Under the pieces are notes generated by a model. The model was not told the DNA's origin and searched no databases. It saw only the letters and a list, made by a program, of their open reading frames with translations. Shown one piece after another: positions 17,549-25,939 of a stretch of 58,655 nucleotides of DNA. The stretch comes from Chromatiales bacterium. GTDB lineage: Bacteria; Pseudomonadota; Gammaproteobacteria; Thiohalospirales; Thiohalospiraceae. Where the stretch lies: assembly GCA_026982395.1 (NCBI GenBank), contig JALSHD010000125.1, positions 1 through 58,655 of the forward strand, given 5' to 3'. A program made the translations under genes and the position numbers. Each line of letters opens with the position of its first letter. Position 1 is the stretch's first letter.

Positions 17549-20500
17549 ATGGCTGAATCGGAAAATTTATCGCAGCTGGGCCAGATTCGGGAAGAGGTGG
17601 ATGCCGCGTTGATGACAGCGCGGATTGCGCTGGTTACATCCAGTGATATTGCGGCCATCCAGAAGCGCTTGCCGATTTGTGTCGAACAGCTGCAGCAGGT
17701 GCGTGGTGCCATGGATATGGTACAGCTGTCCGGCGCTGTTATGGTGCTGGATGAGATGTTGCAGCTTACTCAGGCGCTGGAGGCGGGACAGGTTGCCCTG
17801 CCACGGCCTGCTGTAGACGCTTTGATTCATGCATTGTTGCAGCTACCTGTTTATCTTGAGCAGCTTGAAGGGGGGGGGGCTGACTCTCCCTACGTAACAC
17901 AACCGCTGATTGAGGAACTGCGTGCCGCACGAGGTGCTTCACCATTAACTCAAGAGCTGCTGTTTTCCCCCGAACTGGATATTGCTGAAGGGGATATTTC
18001 TCCTGTTGATGATGGCTCCAGCCAGATGAAGTCCCTGGCCGGGCGGCTCCGGCCAATTTATGAGCGTGCCTTGCTTGAGTGGATGCGCCAGCCTGCGGAA
18101 GAGGGCTATTTGAAGCAGCTTTCAGTTATGCTTCGGGCGTTGGTGGACGCTAGCAGCATGCCCGTAACCCGGCAGCTGTTTGAAATAGCAGAAGCGGTTT
18201 TGCATCTTTTGGAAGGGGGGCATTTACAACCGGAGAAGTCACTTTATCAACTGCTGGGCAAGCTCAACCTGGAGCTGAAGCGCCTGGTTGGTGCGGGTGA
18301 GGCCGAGCTGCAGGGCAATCCCCCTGAAGAGCTTATGCGGCGACTGCTCTATCACATTGCCCGCGTTCAAGGTGGTGGAGAAAAAGTTGACCTGATTCGG
18401 GAGCGCTACCGGCTCGATCAAGCACTGCCTTCGGGCACAGAGATTTCCCGGGCGCATGCCGGTTTGTCGGGGCCGGACCGAGGCTCGGTACAGAGTGCGT
18501 TGTCAGCGTTGCGTGGCGAAATGGGCTCTGTCAAGAGAGCGTTGGAAGAGCTGCTTCGGGATGAAATTCTGCAGGGGGGCAAATGGCTGGAGGTGGTTAA
18601 CAAGCTGAAGCAGTTTGCTACAACTCTCGAATTTCTCGGGCTTGAGGTTTCCGCCGGATATATAAGGCAGCAGGTTGATATGCTGCAGCCAGTCGCAGAC
18701 GGACAACAGGTGGCTGATGAGTCATTCCTGATGGAAGTGGCAAAGAACCTGCTGATGATTGAATCTGTCCTGAGGGGCGGGGTAGAAGAGACAGCGCTGG
18801 CAGCCGGGAATGCAGCCGATGGTGCATTGTTGACTGATGGTGAGTTCGGCAAGCTGCGCCGTGAAGCTTGCAGTGAGGTTATTTCCGCACTGAATCGCCT
18901 GAAAGCCACGTTTGAAAACACCTCTTCCAACATGCAGCGAAGAGAGGTGCTTCCTGCTCTGGAGATGGTGGGCGGTGCTCTGGAAATGCTGGAGCTGCAT
19001 GAGGCGGCAGGTCTAATCCGGATTTGCTACCGATATATTGACAGCACCGTCAGCGATACCCGGCAGCTGCAACAGAGAGAGCTTGAAAGCGCAGCAGAAC
19101 TTATTACAGCGGTAGAGATTTGTGTGGAAGCTGTAGCAGCGGGGCAGGCCGATGCTGAACGGTTGTTGGAGCCTGTCCAGGCAACAGCCACCTTGCTGGA
19201 TGAGTCCATTGCCCGGTCTGACCGGCAACCGGTCGATGAAAAACGAGGGGACAATGATCGGGCTATCGCATCGATTATCAAGGCATCAATGTCCTCAGCC
19301 GGGGTTGAAACCGAATTGAAAACAGTAATTCCGGAGTCTGTAGATAAAACGCCCGAACCGGAAAATGAAGTTTTGGCAGTGGAGAAGGAAGCTGCCGGTG
19401 AGCTGTCTTGTGAAGAGTCAAAATCCGTAGAGAAGGTAGCCGCCGAAGAGGAGCTGGCCACTGAAGAGAAAGTGGCTGCTGAAGAGGAGGCAACTGCCGA
19501 AGAGATAGTCGCTGAAAAAGAGACGACTGTTGATGATCCCGAACAGGGTTCACCTGAGCGGGAAAGCCCTGCAGAGAAAGAGCCGGCTCCGGTTCAGTCT
19601 CAATCTTCCTATGTACCAGGGCGGGATCCGGTATTGCTGGATATATTTGCCCAGGAAGTGCGCGAGCACCTGACAGCGATCCGGGGTTTTGTTGCCAGGG
19701 CGGAGACAACGGAAGAGCCTGAGGAAATTAATGCGGAATTACACAGGGTTCTGCATACCTTGCATGGCAGCGCACTGACGGCAGAAATTCCGGATATTGC
19801 CACGTTGGCCGGGCAGCTGGAAAACCATATCGGTAAACTGGTCGAAAAGCGATTGTCGATCCAGGGTGGTTTGTTGCAGTTGCTTGAGGACAGCTGTAAC
19901 AGCATTGAGGCGATGCTGGTTTCTTTGTCGCAATCCGGTATGGATGTGCAACTGGATGACAAAGAGTCCTTCCTGGCGCGGATAGATGCTCTCGATGTAT
20001 TGCTCGAGGCAAATCCCGAGCCGGAAGTGGAGTTGACGCCTGAGCAGAAGGCTGAGGCAGAGTTGCGCCAGGTATTCAGCGATGAGTGTGACGAGATTCT
20101 TGAGCGCTATCAGCAACATCTGCAGCAGTGGCAGGAGGACAAGACAGAGATTGCTCCGCTTCAGGCGCTGGAGCGCGAGCTGCATACCCTGAAGGGAAGT
20201 GCGCGGGTAGCCGGAATAGGGGCGATTGCCGACATCAGTCACGTGCTTGAATCACTGTTGTCGGAGGTATTGGCCGAACGGATGGAGCCGTCCGGCCGCC
20301 TGTTCGAATTGCTTGAAGAGGCATGCGAGCGGTTATCGATGATGGTTGAGCAGGTTAAGGCCGGTCATCGGCCGGAGGATTTGCCGGAATTGATTCGTCA
20401 GGTACGGGAATTTGTTGCTGGCTCCCGCGGAATTGTGCAACAGGAGTCTGCTCAGGAGGATGATGAACCACCTCCGGCTCAGGGCCAGATAGTACGTTTC

Positions 20501-22408
20501 CCCACACCGGGAAGCGGGCGCATGGTGGCGGTAGAAGTGCTGGCAGACAATCTGCGCCAAATGCCGCAACTGTCGGCGGAACAGTTTCGGGTGCGGGCTG
20601 ATTTAATGGATAATCTGGTCAACGTGGCCGGTGAGGCGGGGGTTTACCGTTCCCGTATCGGTCAGCAGGTTGAGGGAGCCAAAAACAATATCGAAGAGCT
20701 GCACAGGACGGTGGAGCGGCTACGTGAGCAGCTGCGCAGGCTGGACATTGAAACCGAGTCACGGATCCTGTCCCGCCACGGGGAAGCGGAAGAGCTTTCC
20801 GGCGAACAGTTCGATCCACTGGAGCTGGATCGTTTTTCCCGCAAACAGACGCTTGCCCGAAGCATTATGGAATCTCTCAACGATTTGACCAGCCTTGAAA
20901 ATTTACTGGCGGATCAGATAAAACAGTCTGAGATTCTGTTGCAGCAGCAAGGGAAAGCGACCCAGGAGCTGCAGGATGTTCTCAACCGTGCACGGCTGCA
21001 ATCTTTTTCAAGCTATCTGCCCCGGTTGCACCGGGTTGTTCAGCAGGCTGGCAAAGAGCTGGGCAAGGAGGTGGAGTTGTATGTGGAGGGGGCTGAACAG
21101 GAGCTGGATCGCAGCATGCTGGCCCACATTCTGCCCTCTATCGAGCATATACTGCGTAACGCTGTTACCCATGGTATCGAGATGCCGTCAGTGCGCAGCA
21201 AGGCCGGAAAACCGGAAAAAGGGCAAATCAGTATTCAACTGGAAAGGCACGGGGCAGACATGCTGGTTCGCATCAACGATGATGGTGCGGGTCTGGATCT
21301 GGAGCGGATACGGCGCAAGGGAATTGAAGCGGGCTATATTCACCCGAGCACACCGTTTACCGAAGAGCAGGCTGTTCAGTTCATTCAGCGGGCAGGTTTC
21401 AGTACCGCTGACTCGGTGACACAGTTGGCCGGGCGAGGGGTCGGGCTGGATGTAGTGAAAAGTGAAACCCGGCAGCTTGGCGGAACCGTTCAGGTTCGCA
21501 GCTGGCAAGGGGAGGGCATGCAGTTTACCCTTCGTCTGCCGCTGATTCACTACCTTTCCAGTGCTCTTCTGGTCCAGGTTGATACCGAGACCTATGCGCT
21601 GCCGCCAATGGGCATCGAGGGGATAACACGCATTGAAGGTGCACAAATCATAGCCAGGGAGAAGGAGTGTGAGATAGACAGCTATGTCGAATGCATGGGG
21701 CAGAGCTATCGAATTGAAATTCTTGCTGATCTGGTTGGCGCCCGGCGTCCTCATCGCTATCGGGAAGATCGCCACTATATTGTGGTTCTGCTCAGGGTGG
21801 CTGAACATCGGTTGGCGGTTGTAGTGGACAAGGTAGCCGGTGAGCGCGAAATAATGATGAAATCATTTGGCCCCCAGCTAAGCCGGGTCAAGGGAATTCC
21901 GGGCGCAGCCTTTATGGATGATGGTAGTGCGGTGATGATTCTGGATCTTGCCGCTCTGATCGAATCGACTGGATTGCGGTATAAGGGGGGTGCGGGGCGC
22001 CTGGCTTCACGCAGTGTATCGCGACACAAAGTGCTGGTAGTGGATGATTCCATCACAGTACGGTGCGTTATGTCTCAGTTTCTTGAACGTCATGAGATAC
22101 AGGTGCTGACGGCAAAAGATGGAATGGAGGCAATCCCGATGCTGGATAAACAGCGACCGGACGTTATTCTGCTGGATGTGGAAATGCCTCACATGAATGG
22201 TTACGAACTGACCCGCTATATTCGCAATGATGCCCGGCTGAAAAACATACCTATTATTATGATTACCTCCCGAAGCGGCGAAAAACATCGCCAAAAGGCG
22301 TTGGCTTTGGGAGTGGAAGCGTTTTTGAGCAAACCCTACCGGGAAGATGAGTTACTGAAGCTCATCCAGCAGATGCGGACTCCAAATCGCTTGGAAGAGG
22401 GTGGCTGA
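17549..22408 (+). CDS. chpA: Hybrid chemotaxis kinase ChpA (CheA-Hpt-receiver)
   Basis: Very large (1619 residues) histidine kinase of the pilus chemotaxis pathway. The order is: N-terminal degenerate helical Hpt-like modules; an acidic low-complexity linker of about residues 590-690 (repeated EEKVAAEEE-type units); two Hpt domains with candidate phospho-histidines His736 (HTLHGSA) and His879 (HTLKGSA); dimerisation and HATPase domain around residues 1030-1340; CheW-like domain to about 1465; and a C-terminal receiver with Asp1543. In the first Hpt the usual Lys after the phospho-His is a His. A G10 run encodes Gly108-Gly110 and the first base of Ala111; slippage there would truncate the protein. 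Pseudomonas ChpA has more Hpt domains. Confidence 0.94.
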   Translation: MAESENLSQLGQIREEVDAALMTARIALVTSSDIAAIQKRLPICVEQLQQVRGAMDMVQLSGAVMVLDEMLQLTQALEAGQVALPRPAVDALIHALLQLPVYLEQLEGGGADSPYVTQPLIEELRAARGASPLTQELLFSPELDIAEGDISPVDDGSSQMKSLAGRLRPIYERALLEWMRQPAEEGYLKQLSVMLRALVDASSMPVTRQLFEIAEAVLHLLEGGHLQPEKSLYQLLGKLNLELKRLVGAGEAELQGNPPEELMRRLLYHIARVQGGGEKVDLIRERYRLDQALPSGTEISRAHAGLSGPDRGSVQSALSALRGEMGSVKRALEELLRDEILQGGKWLEVVNKLKQFATTLEFLGLEVSAGYIRQQVDMLQPVADGQQVADESFLMEVAKNLLMIESVLRGGVEETALAAGNAADGALLTDGEFGKLRREACSEVISALNRLKATFENTSSNMQRREVLPALEMVGGALEMLELHEAAGLIRICYRYIDSTVSDTRQLQQRELESAAELITAVEICVEAVAAGQADAERLLEPVQATATLLDESIARSDRQPVDEKRGDNDRAIASIIKASMSSAGVETELKTVIPESVDKTPEPENEVLAVEKEAAGELSCEESKSVEKVAAEEELATEEKVAAEEEATAEEIVAEKETTVDDPEQGSPERESPAEKEPAPVQSQSSYVPGRDPVLLDIFAQEVREHLTAIRGFVARAETTEEPEEINAELHRVLHTLHGSALTAEIPDIATLAGQLENHIGKLVEKRLSIQGGLLQLLEDSCNSIEAMLVSLSQSGMDVQLDDKESFLARIDALDVLLEANPEPEVELTPEQKAEAELRQVFSDECDEILERYQQHLQQWQEDKTEIAPLQALERELHTLKGSARVAGIGAIADISHVLESLLSEVLAERMEPSGRLFELLEEACERLSMMVEQVKAGHRPEDLPELIRQVREFVAGSRGIVQQESAQEDDEPPPAQGQIVRFPTPGSGRMVAVEVLADNLRQMPQLSAEQFRVRADLMDNLVNVAGEAGVYRSRIGQQVEGAKNNIEELHRTVERLREQLRRLDIETESRILSRHGEAEELSGEQFDPLELDRFSRKQTLARSIMESLNDLTSLENLLADQIKQSEILLQQQGKATQELQDVLNRARLQSFSSYLPRLHRVVQQAGKELGKEVELYVEGAEQELDRSMLAHILPSIEHILRNAVTHGIEMPSVRSKAGKPEKGQISIQLERHGADMLVRINDDGAGLDLERIRRKGIEAGYIHPSTPFTEEQAVQFIQRAGFSTADSVTQLAGRGVGLDVVKSETRQLGGTVQVRSWQGEGMQFTLRLPLIHYLSSALLVQVDTETYALPPMGIEGITRIEGAQIIAREKECEIDSYVECMGQSYRIEILADLVGARRPHRYREDRHYIVVLLRVAEHRLAVVVDKVAGEREIMMKSFGPQLSRVKGIPGAAFMDDGSAVMILDLAALIESTGLRYKGGAGRLASRSVSRHKVLVVDDSITVRCVMSQFLERHEIQVLTAKDGMEAIPMLDKQRPDVILLDVEMPHMNGYELTRYIRNDARLKNIPIIMITSRSGEKHRQKALALGVEAFLSKPYREDELLKLIQQMRTPNRLEEGG
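17870..17879 (+). repeat. G10 homopolymer inside chpA
   Basis: Ten consecutive G bases lie in codons 108-111 of chpA. A gain or loss of one base would frameshift the kinase near its N-terminus, which is a classic layout for phase variation. A genuine polymorphism cannot be shown from one sequence. Confidence 0.7.
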
Positions 22409-22509
22409 CGTGAGATGCGCGCCGGCGAGAGATAACAGTACACGATATTGCGGGAAATCACGGTTTGCGCACGGCGAGCGGCTGTCTTTTTCACGGGGTT
22501 CTGTTTGTG

Positions 22510-23004
22510 ATGGCTGATAACAGCGCGTGGGTTATGGGGCAGCGCAGCGACAGCATACGCTGCCTGCTGCTCCCGATGGCTGGCTGCAAACTGTTGCTGC
22601 CAAGCGTATCTGTTGCCGAGGTGCTTCCCTATGCGAGCGTCAAACCCGAGAGAGATGCTCCCGAGTGGATGCTGGGTATGGTTGAATGGCGTTTTGTCTC
22701 CCTGCCGCTGATATCGTTTGAGGTGCTGGCCGGAGAGTCCTGCCCCGAGCAGGGCAGTAGCTATCGGGTTGCTGTTTTTCATACCCTTTCCAAAGATGGC
22801 GGACAGGATTTTTACGGGGTTCTTATGCAGGGAATACCGCATATTATCCAGGTTCGGGAAAGTGAGCTGACGCTGCTACAGTCAAAGTCCGGCGATGAGG
22901 CGGTGCTTTCCCGGGTAGAGGTACAGGGCCAGTTGGCTGTTATTCCCAATCTTGAAATCATGGAGGGGCATGCCAACCGTTATCAGGTCAATCAGTCGCC
23001 ATAA
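22510..23004 (+). CDS. chpC: CheW-like protein ChpC
   Basis: A 164-residue single-domain CheW homologue. RCLLLPMAGCKLLLPSVSVAEV and MVEWRFVSLPLISFE match ChpC, a second coupling protein of the Pil-Chp system. The ATG at 22510 gives the expected length; an earlier in-frame start at 22465 adds 15 unsupported residues. Its 3' end overlaps the end of the convergent TRAP gene by 13 bases. Confidence 0.82.
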   Translation: MADNSAWVMGQRSDSIRCLLLPMAGCKLLLPSVSVAEVLPYASVKPERDAPEWMLGMVEWRFVSLPLISFEVLAGESCPEQGSSYRVAVFHTLSKDGGQDFYGVLMQGIPHIIQVRESELTLLQSKSGDEAVLSRVEVQGQLAVIPNLEIMEGHANRYQVNQSP

Positions 23005-24377
23005 ATGATATCCGGCAACCAGGTGGCAAGTTCAGGCCATAGAGCCAATGTGCACAGGGCGGCCAGCTGGATGACAATAAACGGCAGCACACCGCGGTAA
23101 ATCTGGGTGGTTTTCAGCTTGGGGGGAGCAACGCCGCGCAGATAAAACAGTGCGAAACCAAAGGGTGGAGTGAGAAACGATGTTTGCAGGTTGATGGCGA
23201 TCATCACGCCGAGCCAGACCGGATCCAGCCCCATGGCGAGCAGGATGGGGCCGACGATCGGGACCACCACAAAGGTAATCTCGATAAAGTCGAGGATGAA
23301 TCCAAGCAGGAACATGATCAGCATCACTATCAACACGGCGGTAAAGGTTCCGCCGGGCAGATCGGTCAGTAGCTGCTCAACTACCTCATCACCACCAAAG
23401 CCGCGAAATACCAGTGAAAATATCGAGGCGCCGATAAAGATCAGAAACACCATGCTGGTAACCTGCAGAGTGGTGCGCATGACCTCACTCAGTACTGTGC
23501 GGTTGAAATTGCGCTGGCTGATGGCCAGCAGTATTGCGCCGACTGCTCCAACTGATGCGGCCTCTGTGGGGGTGGCCAGGCCCAGCAGAATCGAGCCAAG
23601 CACCGCCAGAATCAGCAGCAGTGGCGGGAATAGCACACGTGTGACGCGAATAAACAGTTCTCTGCCGTGGAGGCTGTGTTGTTCTGCCGGGATGGCGGGT
23701 ACGCTGGCGGGTTTCAACCACGCCAGCGCCACCAGATATAGAATGTAGAATCCGACCAGCAGCAATCCCGGCAGCAGGGCTCCGGCGAACAGATCACCTA
23801 CCGAAATGGTTTCCGGAGAAAAAATCCCCATGTCCAGCTGGGCCTGCTGATAGGCGGAAGCCAGTACATCTCCCAGCAGTATCAGGATGATGGATGGTGG
23901 AATAATCTGCCCCAGGGTGCCGGATGCGCAGATGGTTCCGGCCGCGATCGCCGGATCATAGCCGCGTTTGAGCATGGTTGGCAGGGAGAGCAGTCCCATG
24001 GTGACGACCGTGGCGCCAACGATACCGGTACTGGCCGCCAGCAGCATGCCGACAACAGTGACAGATATTCCCAGTCCTCCCCGCAGTGGCCCGAACAGGG
24101 CGGCCATGGTCTCCAGCAACTGCTCTGCCACGCGGGAGCGCTCCAGCATGACCCCCATAAACACAAACAGGGGAACGGCAATCAGAGTGGTATTGGTCAT
24201 GATGCCATACAGGCGACTGGGCATGGCGGTCAGCAGGCCGGTATCGAATGTGCCGCTGAGGGTACCGATGGCGGCGAACAGGAGGGCTGTTCCACCCAGG
24301 GCGAAGGCAACCGGGTAGCCTGTCAACAGCACCAGGCCGACACACAGAAACATCAGCAGAGGGATGGCTTCTGTCAC
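22992..24377 (-). CDS. TRAP transporter large permease (DctM family)
   Basis: A 461-residue membrane protein with about 12 hydrophobic segments, forming the transport subunit of a sodium-driven TRAP uptake system. Typical segments are FALGGTALLFA, ASTGIVGATVVTMGLLSLP, GTLGQIIPPSIILILLGD and LQTSFLTPPFGFALFYLRG. The last resembles the subgroup that handles carboxylates or haloacid-like compounds, but the substrate is not predictable. It follows the small permease by four bases. No DctP-type binding protein gene is nearby. Confidence 0.92.
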   Translation of the reverse strand: MTEAIPLLMFLCVGLVLLTGYPVAFALGGTALLFAAIGTLSGTFDTGLLTAMPSRLYGIMTNTTLIAVPLFVFMGVMLERSRVAEQLLETMAALFGPLRGGLGISVTVVGMLLAASTGIVGATVVTMGLLSLPTMLKRGYDPAIAAGTICASGTLGQIIPPSIILILLGDVLASAYQQAQLDMGIFSPETISVGDLFAGALLPGLLLVGFYILYLVALAWLKPASVPAIPAEQHSLHGRELFIRVTRVLFPPLLLILAVLGSILLGLATPTEAASVGAVGAILLAISQRNFNRTVLSEVMRTTLQVTSMVFLIFIGASIFSLVFRGFGGDEVVEQLLTDLPGGTFTAVLIVMLIMFLLGFILDFIEITFVVVPIVGPILLAMGLDPVWLGVMIAINLQTSFLTPPFGFALFYLRGVAPPKLKTTQIYRGVLPFIVIQLAALCTLALWPELATWLPDIIYGD

Positions 24378-24381
24378 TGTA

Positions 24382-24927
24382 CTACAGCTCCGCTATCTGT
24401 TCGGATGGTTCTGGCTCAGCGGTGTGGCCGGAGATTACCAGCAAACTGCGGATTGCCTGAGAGACTCCCTGCAGTATCAGCAGGATGCCGAGCGCCGGAA
24501 TAGCACTTTTGAGCAGAAATACTCCCGGCAGTCCACCCTGTTCACGGGAGCCTTCGAGCAGTGACCATGAGCTGCCTACATAGCCCCAACTGACCCAGAG
24601 AATAAAGCCAGCCACCGGCAGCAACAGCAGCAGGGCGCCTGCTAAATCCACCCAGGCCCGGCCGCGAACTCCCAGTTTGCTGTAAAAGATATCTACCCTG
24701 ACATGGCCGTTGTGCTTCAGGGTATAGGCCGCACCCAGCATAAATACCAGTGCGTGCAGATAAGTGACGGTCTCCTGCATCGCAATCCAGCCAAGATTGA
24801 AGGCATAACGCAGTACCACCACAGCGAAGGTGAGAAGCACCATTGCCAGTGTAAACCAGGCGATTGCCCGGCCGATATACTCATTAATGATGTCGATGGT
24901 GTTGGCAATGGTTTGCAGTGAGTTCAT
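24382..24927 (-). CDS. TRAP transporter small permease (DctQ family)
   Basis: A 181-residue protein with four hydrophobic helices, partner of the large permease. FNLGWIAMQETVTYLHALVFMLGAAYTLK is the family signature region and VRVDIFY follows it. I chose the ATG at 24927 (MNSLQTIANTID); the frame is open 12 codons further upstream. It is divergent from the sucrose operon, with a shared 94-base promoter region. Confidence 0.88.
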   Translation of the reverse strand: MNSLQTIANTIDIINEYIGRAIAWFTLAMVLLTFAVVVLRYAFNLGWIAMQETVTYLHALVFMLGAAYTLKHNGHVRVDIFYSKLGVRGRAWVDLAGALLLLLPVAGFILWVSWGYVGSSWSLLEGSREQGGLPGVFLLKSAIPALGILLILQGVSQAIRSLLVISGHTAEPEPSEQIAEL

Positions 24928-25021
24928 GGCGATAAACTTTACTACAGAATGCGCACAGGACACAGAGGGATAGTGGTGGTATGGTATATAAGTTGATTAT
25001 GTTGATGATTTCAGGGGGGGA

Positions 25022-25939
25022 ATGGTGAACCCGGGCTGCAATACTTCTCTCTCTCCCGGTCGGCCGATCGTTTTCGGTGAGGTGCTGTTCGATCGCTTTC
25101 CTGATGGGAGCAGCGTGCTGGGCGGCGCTCCGTTCAATGTTGCCTGGCATCTGCAGGGGTTTGGTCTGCATCCACTGTTTGTCAGCCGTATTGGTGACGA
25201 CGCGCCGGGAGAGCAGGTGCTGGATATCATGCAGGAGTGGGGGATGGACAGATCTCATATCCAGCGTGATGCAGAGCACCCCACCGGCCAGGTGGAGGTC
25301 ACGATTACAGGAGGACAGCCGGGTTACTCCATTCTGCCCCTACAGGCTTACGACTTTATCGAATTGCCTTTGGTTGCGGCGGCAGATTTTTCCCTTGTCT
25401 ATCACGGTTCATTGATTACCCGTAGTTCCGTTTCGCGTAGCTCTCTTAACCGGCTTTGTGAACACTCCGGCCTGCCAGTGTTTATGGATGTCAATCTGCG
25501 TAGCCCCTGGTGGGAGCATGCGGCAGTGATGGAGTGGCTGCAACAGGCTCGCTGGGTCAAGCTCAATGACGAGGAGCTGGATATTTTACTGCAACGGACG
25601 CACTCCCGTTCCGGGATAGAGTCAGCAGCGGCACAGCTGCGTGCCGATGCCGGACTGGAGCTGCTGATAGTTACGTTGGGGGCTGATGGTGCCTGGATGT
25701 TTACTGAAGGTGGTGCGCAGTACGGCGAGCCGGTGATGGTTGACGAGATTGCCGATACGGTGGGGGCCGGTGACGCTTTCAGCGCAGTTGCCCTGCTGGG
25801 TCTGCTGAAAGGCTGGAGCGCTCAGGTGACGCTTCAGCGGGCACTGCAGTTTGCAGCGCGGATCTGTCGTCAGCATGGAGCAACCTCGCCTGATCGGCCC
25901 CTGTATGACGAGTTTATCCAGCGGTGGCAGGATGAGTGA
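25022..25939 (+). CDS. PfkB-family sugar kinase, likely fructokinase
   Basis: A 305-residue kinase predicted to phosphorylate fructose released by sucrose synthase. The N-terminal GEVLFDRFPDGS and GGAPFNVAWHLQGFG form the sugar site; LIVTLGADGAWMF and the C-terminal DTVGAGDAFSAVALLG hold the catalytic Asp and anion hole. It opens the sucrose operon and overlaps the next gene by 8 bases. A G7 run lies just before the ATG. Substrate is inferred from the family and the operon. Confidence 0.88.
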   Translation: MVNPGCNTSLSPGRPIVFGEVLFDRFPDGSSVLGGAPFNVAWHLQGFGLHPLFVSRIGDDAPGEQVLDIMQEWGMDRSHIQRDAEHPTGQVEVTITGGQPGYSILPLQAYDFIELPLVAAADFSLVYHGSLITRSSVSRSSLNRLCEHSGLPVFMDVNLRSPWWEHAAVMEWLQQARWVKLNDEELDILLQRTHSRSGIESAAAQLRADAGLELLIVTLGADGAWMFTEGGAQYGEPVMVDEIADTVGAGDAFSAVALLGLLKGWSAQVTLQRALQFAARICRQHGATSPDRPLYDEFIQRWQDE

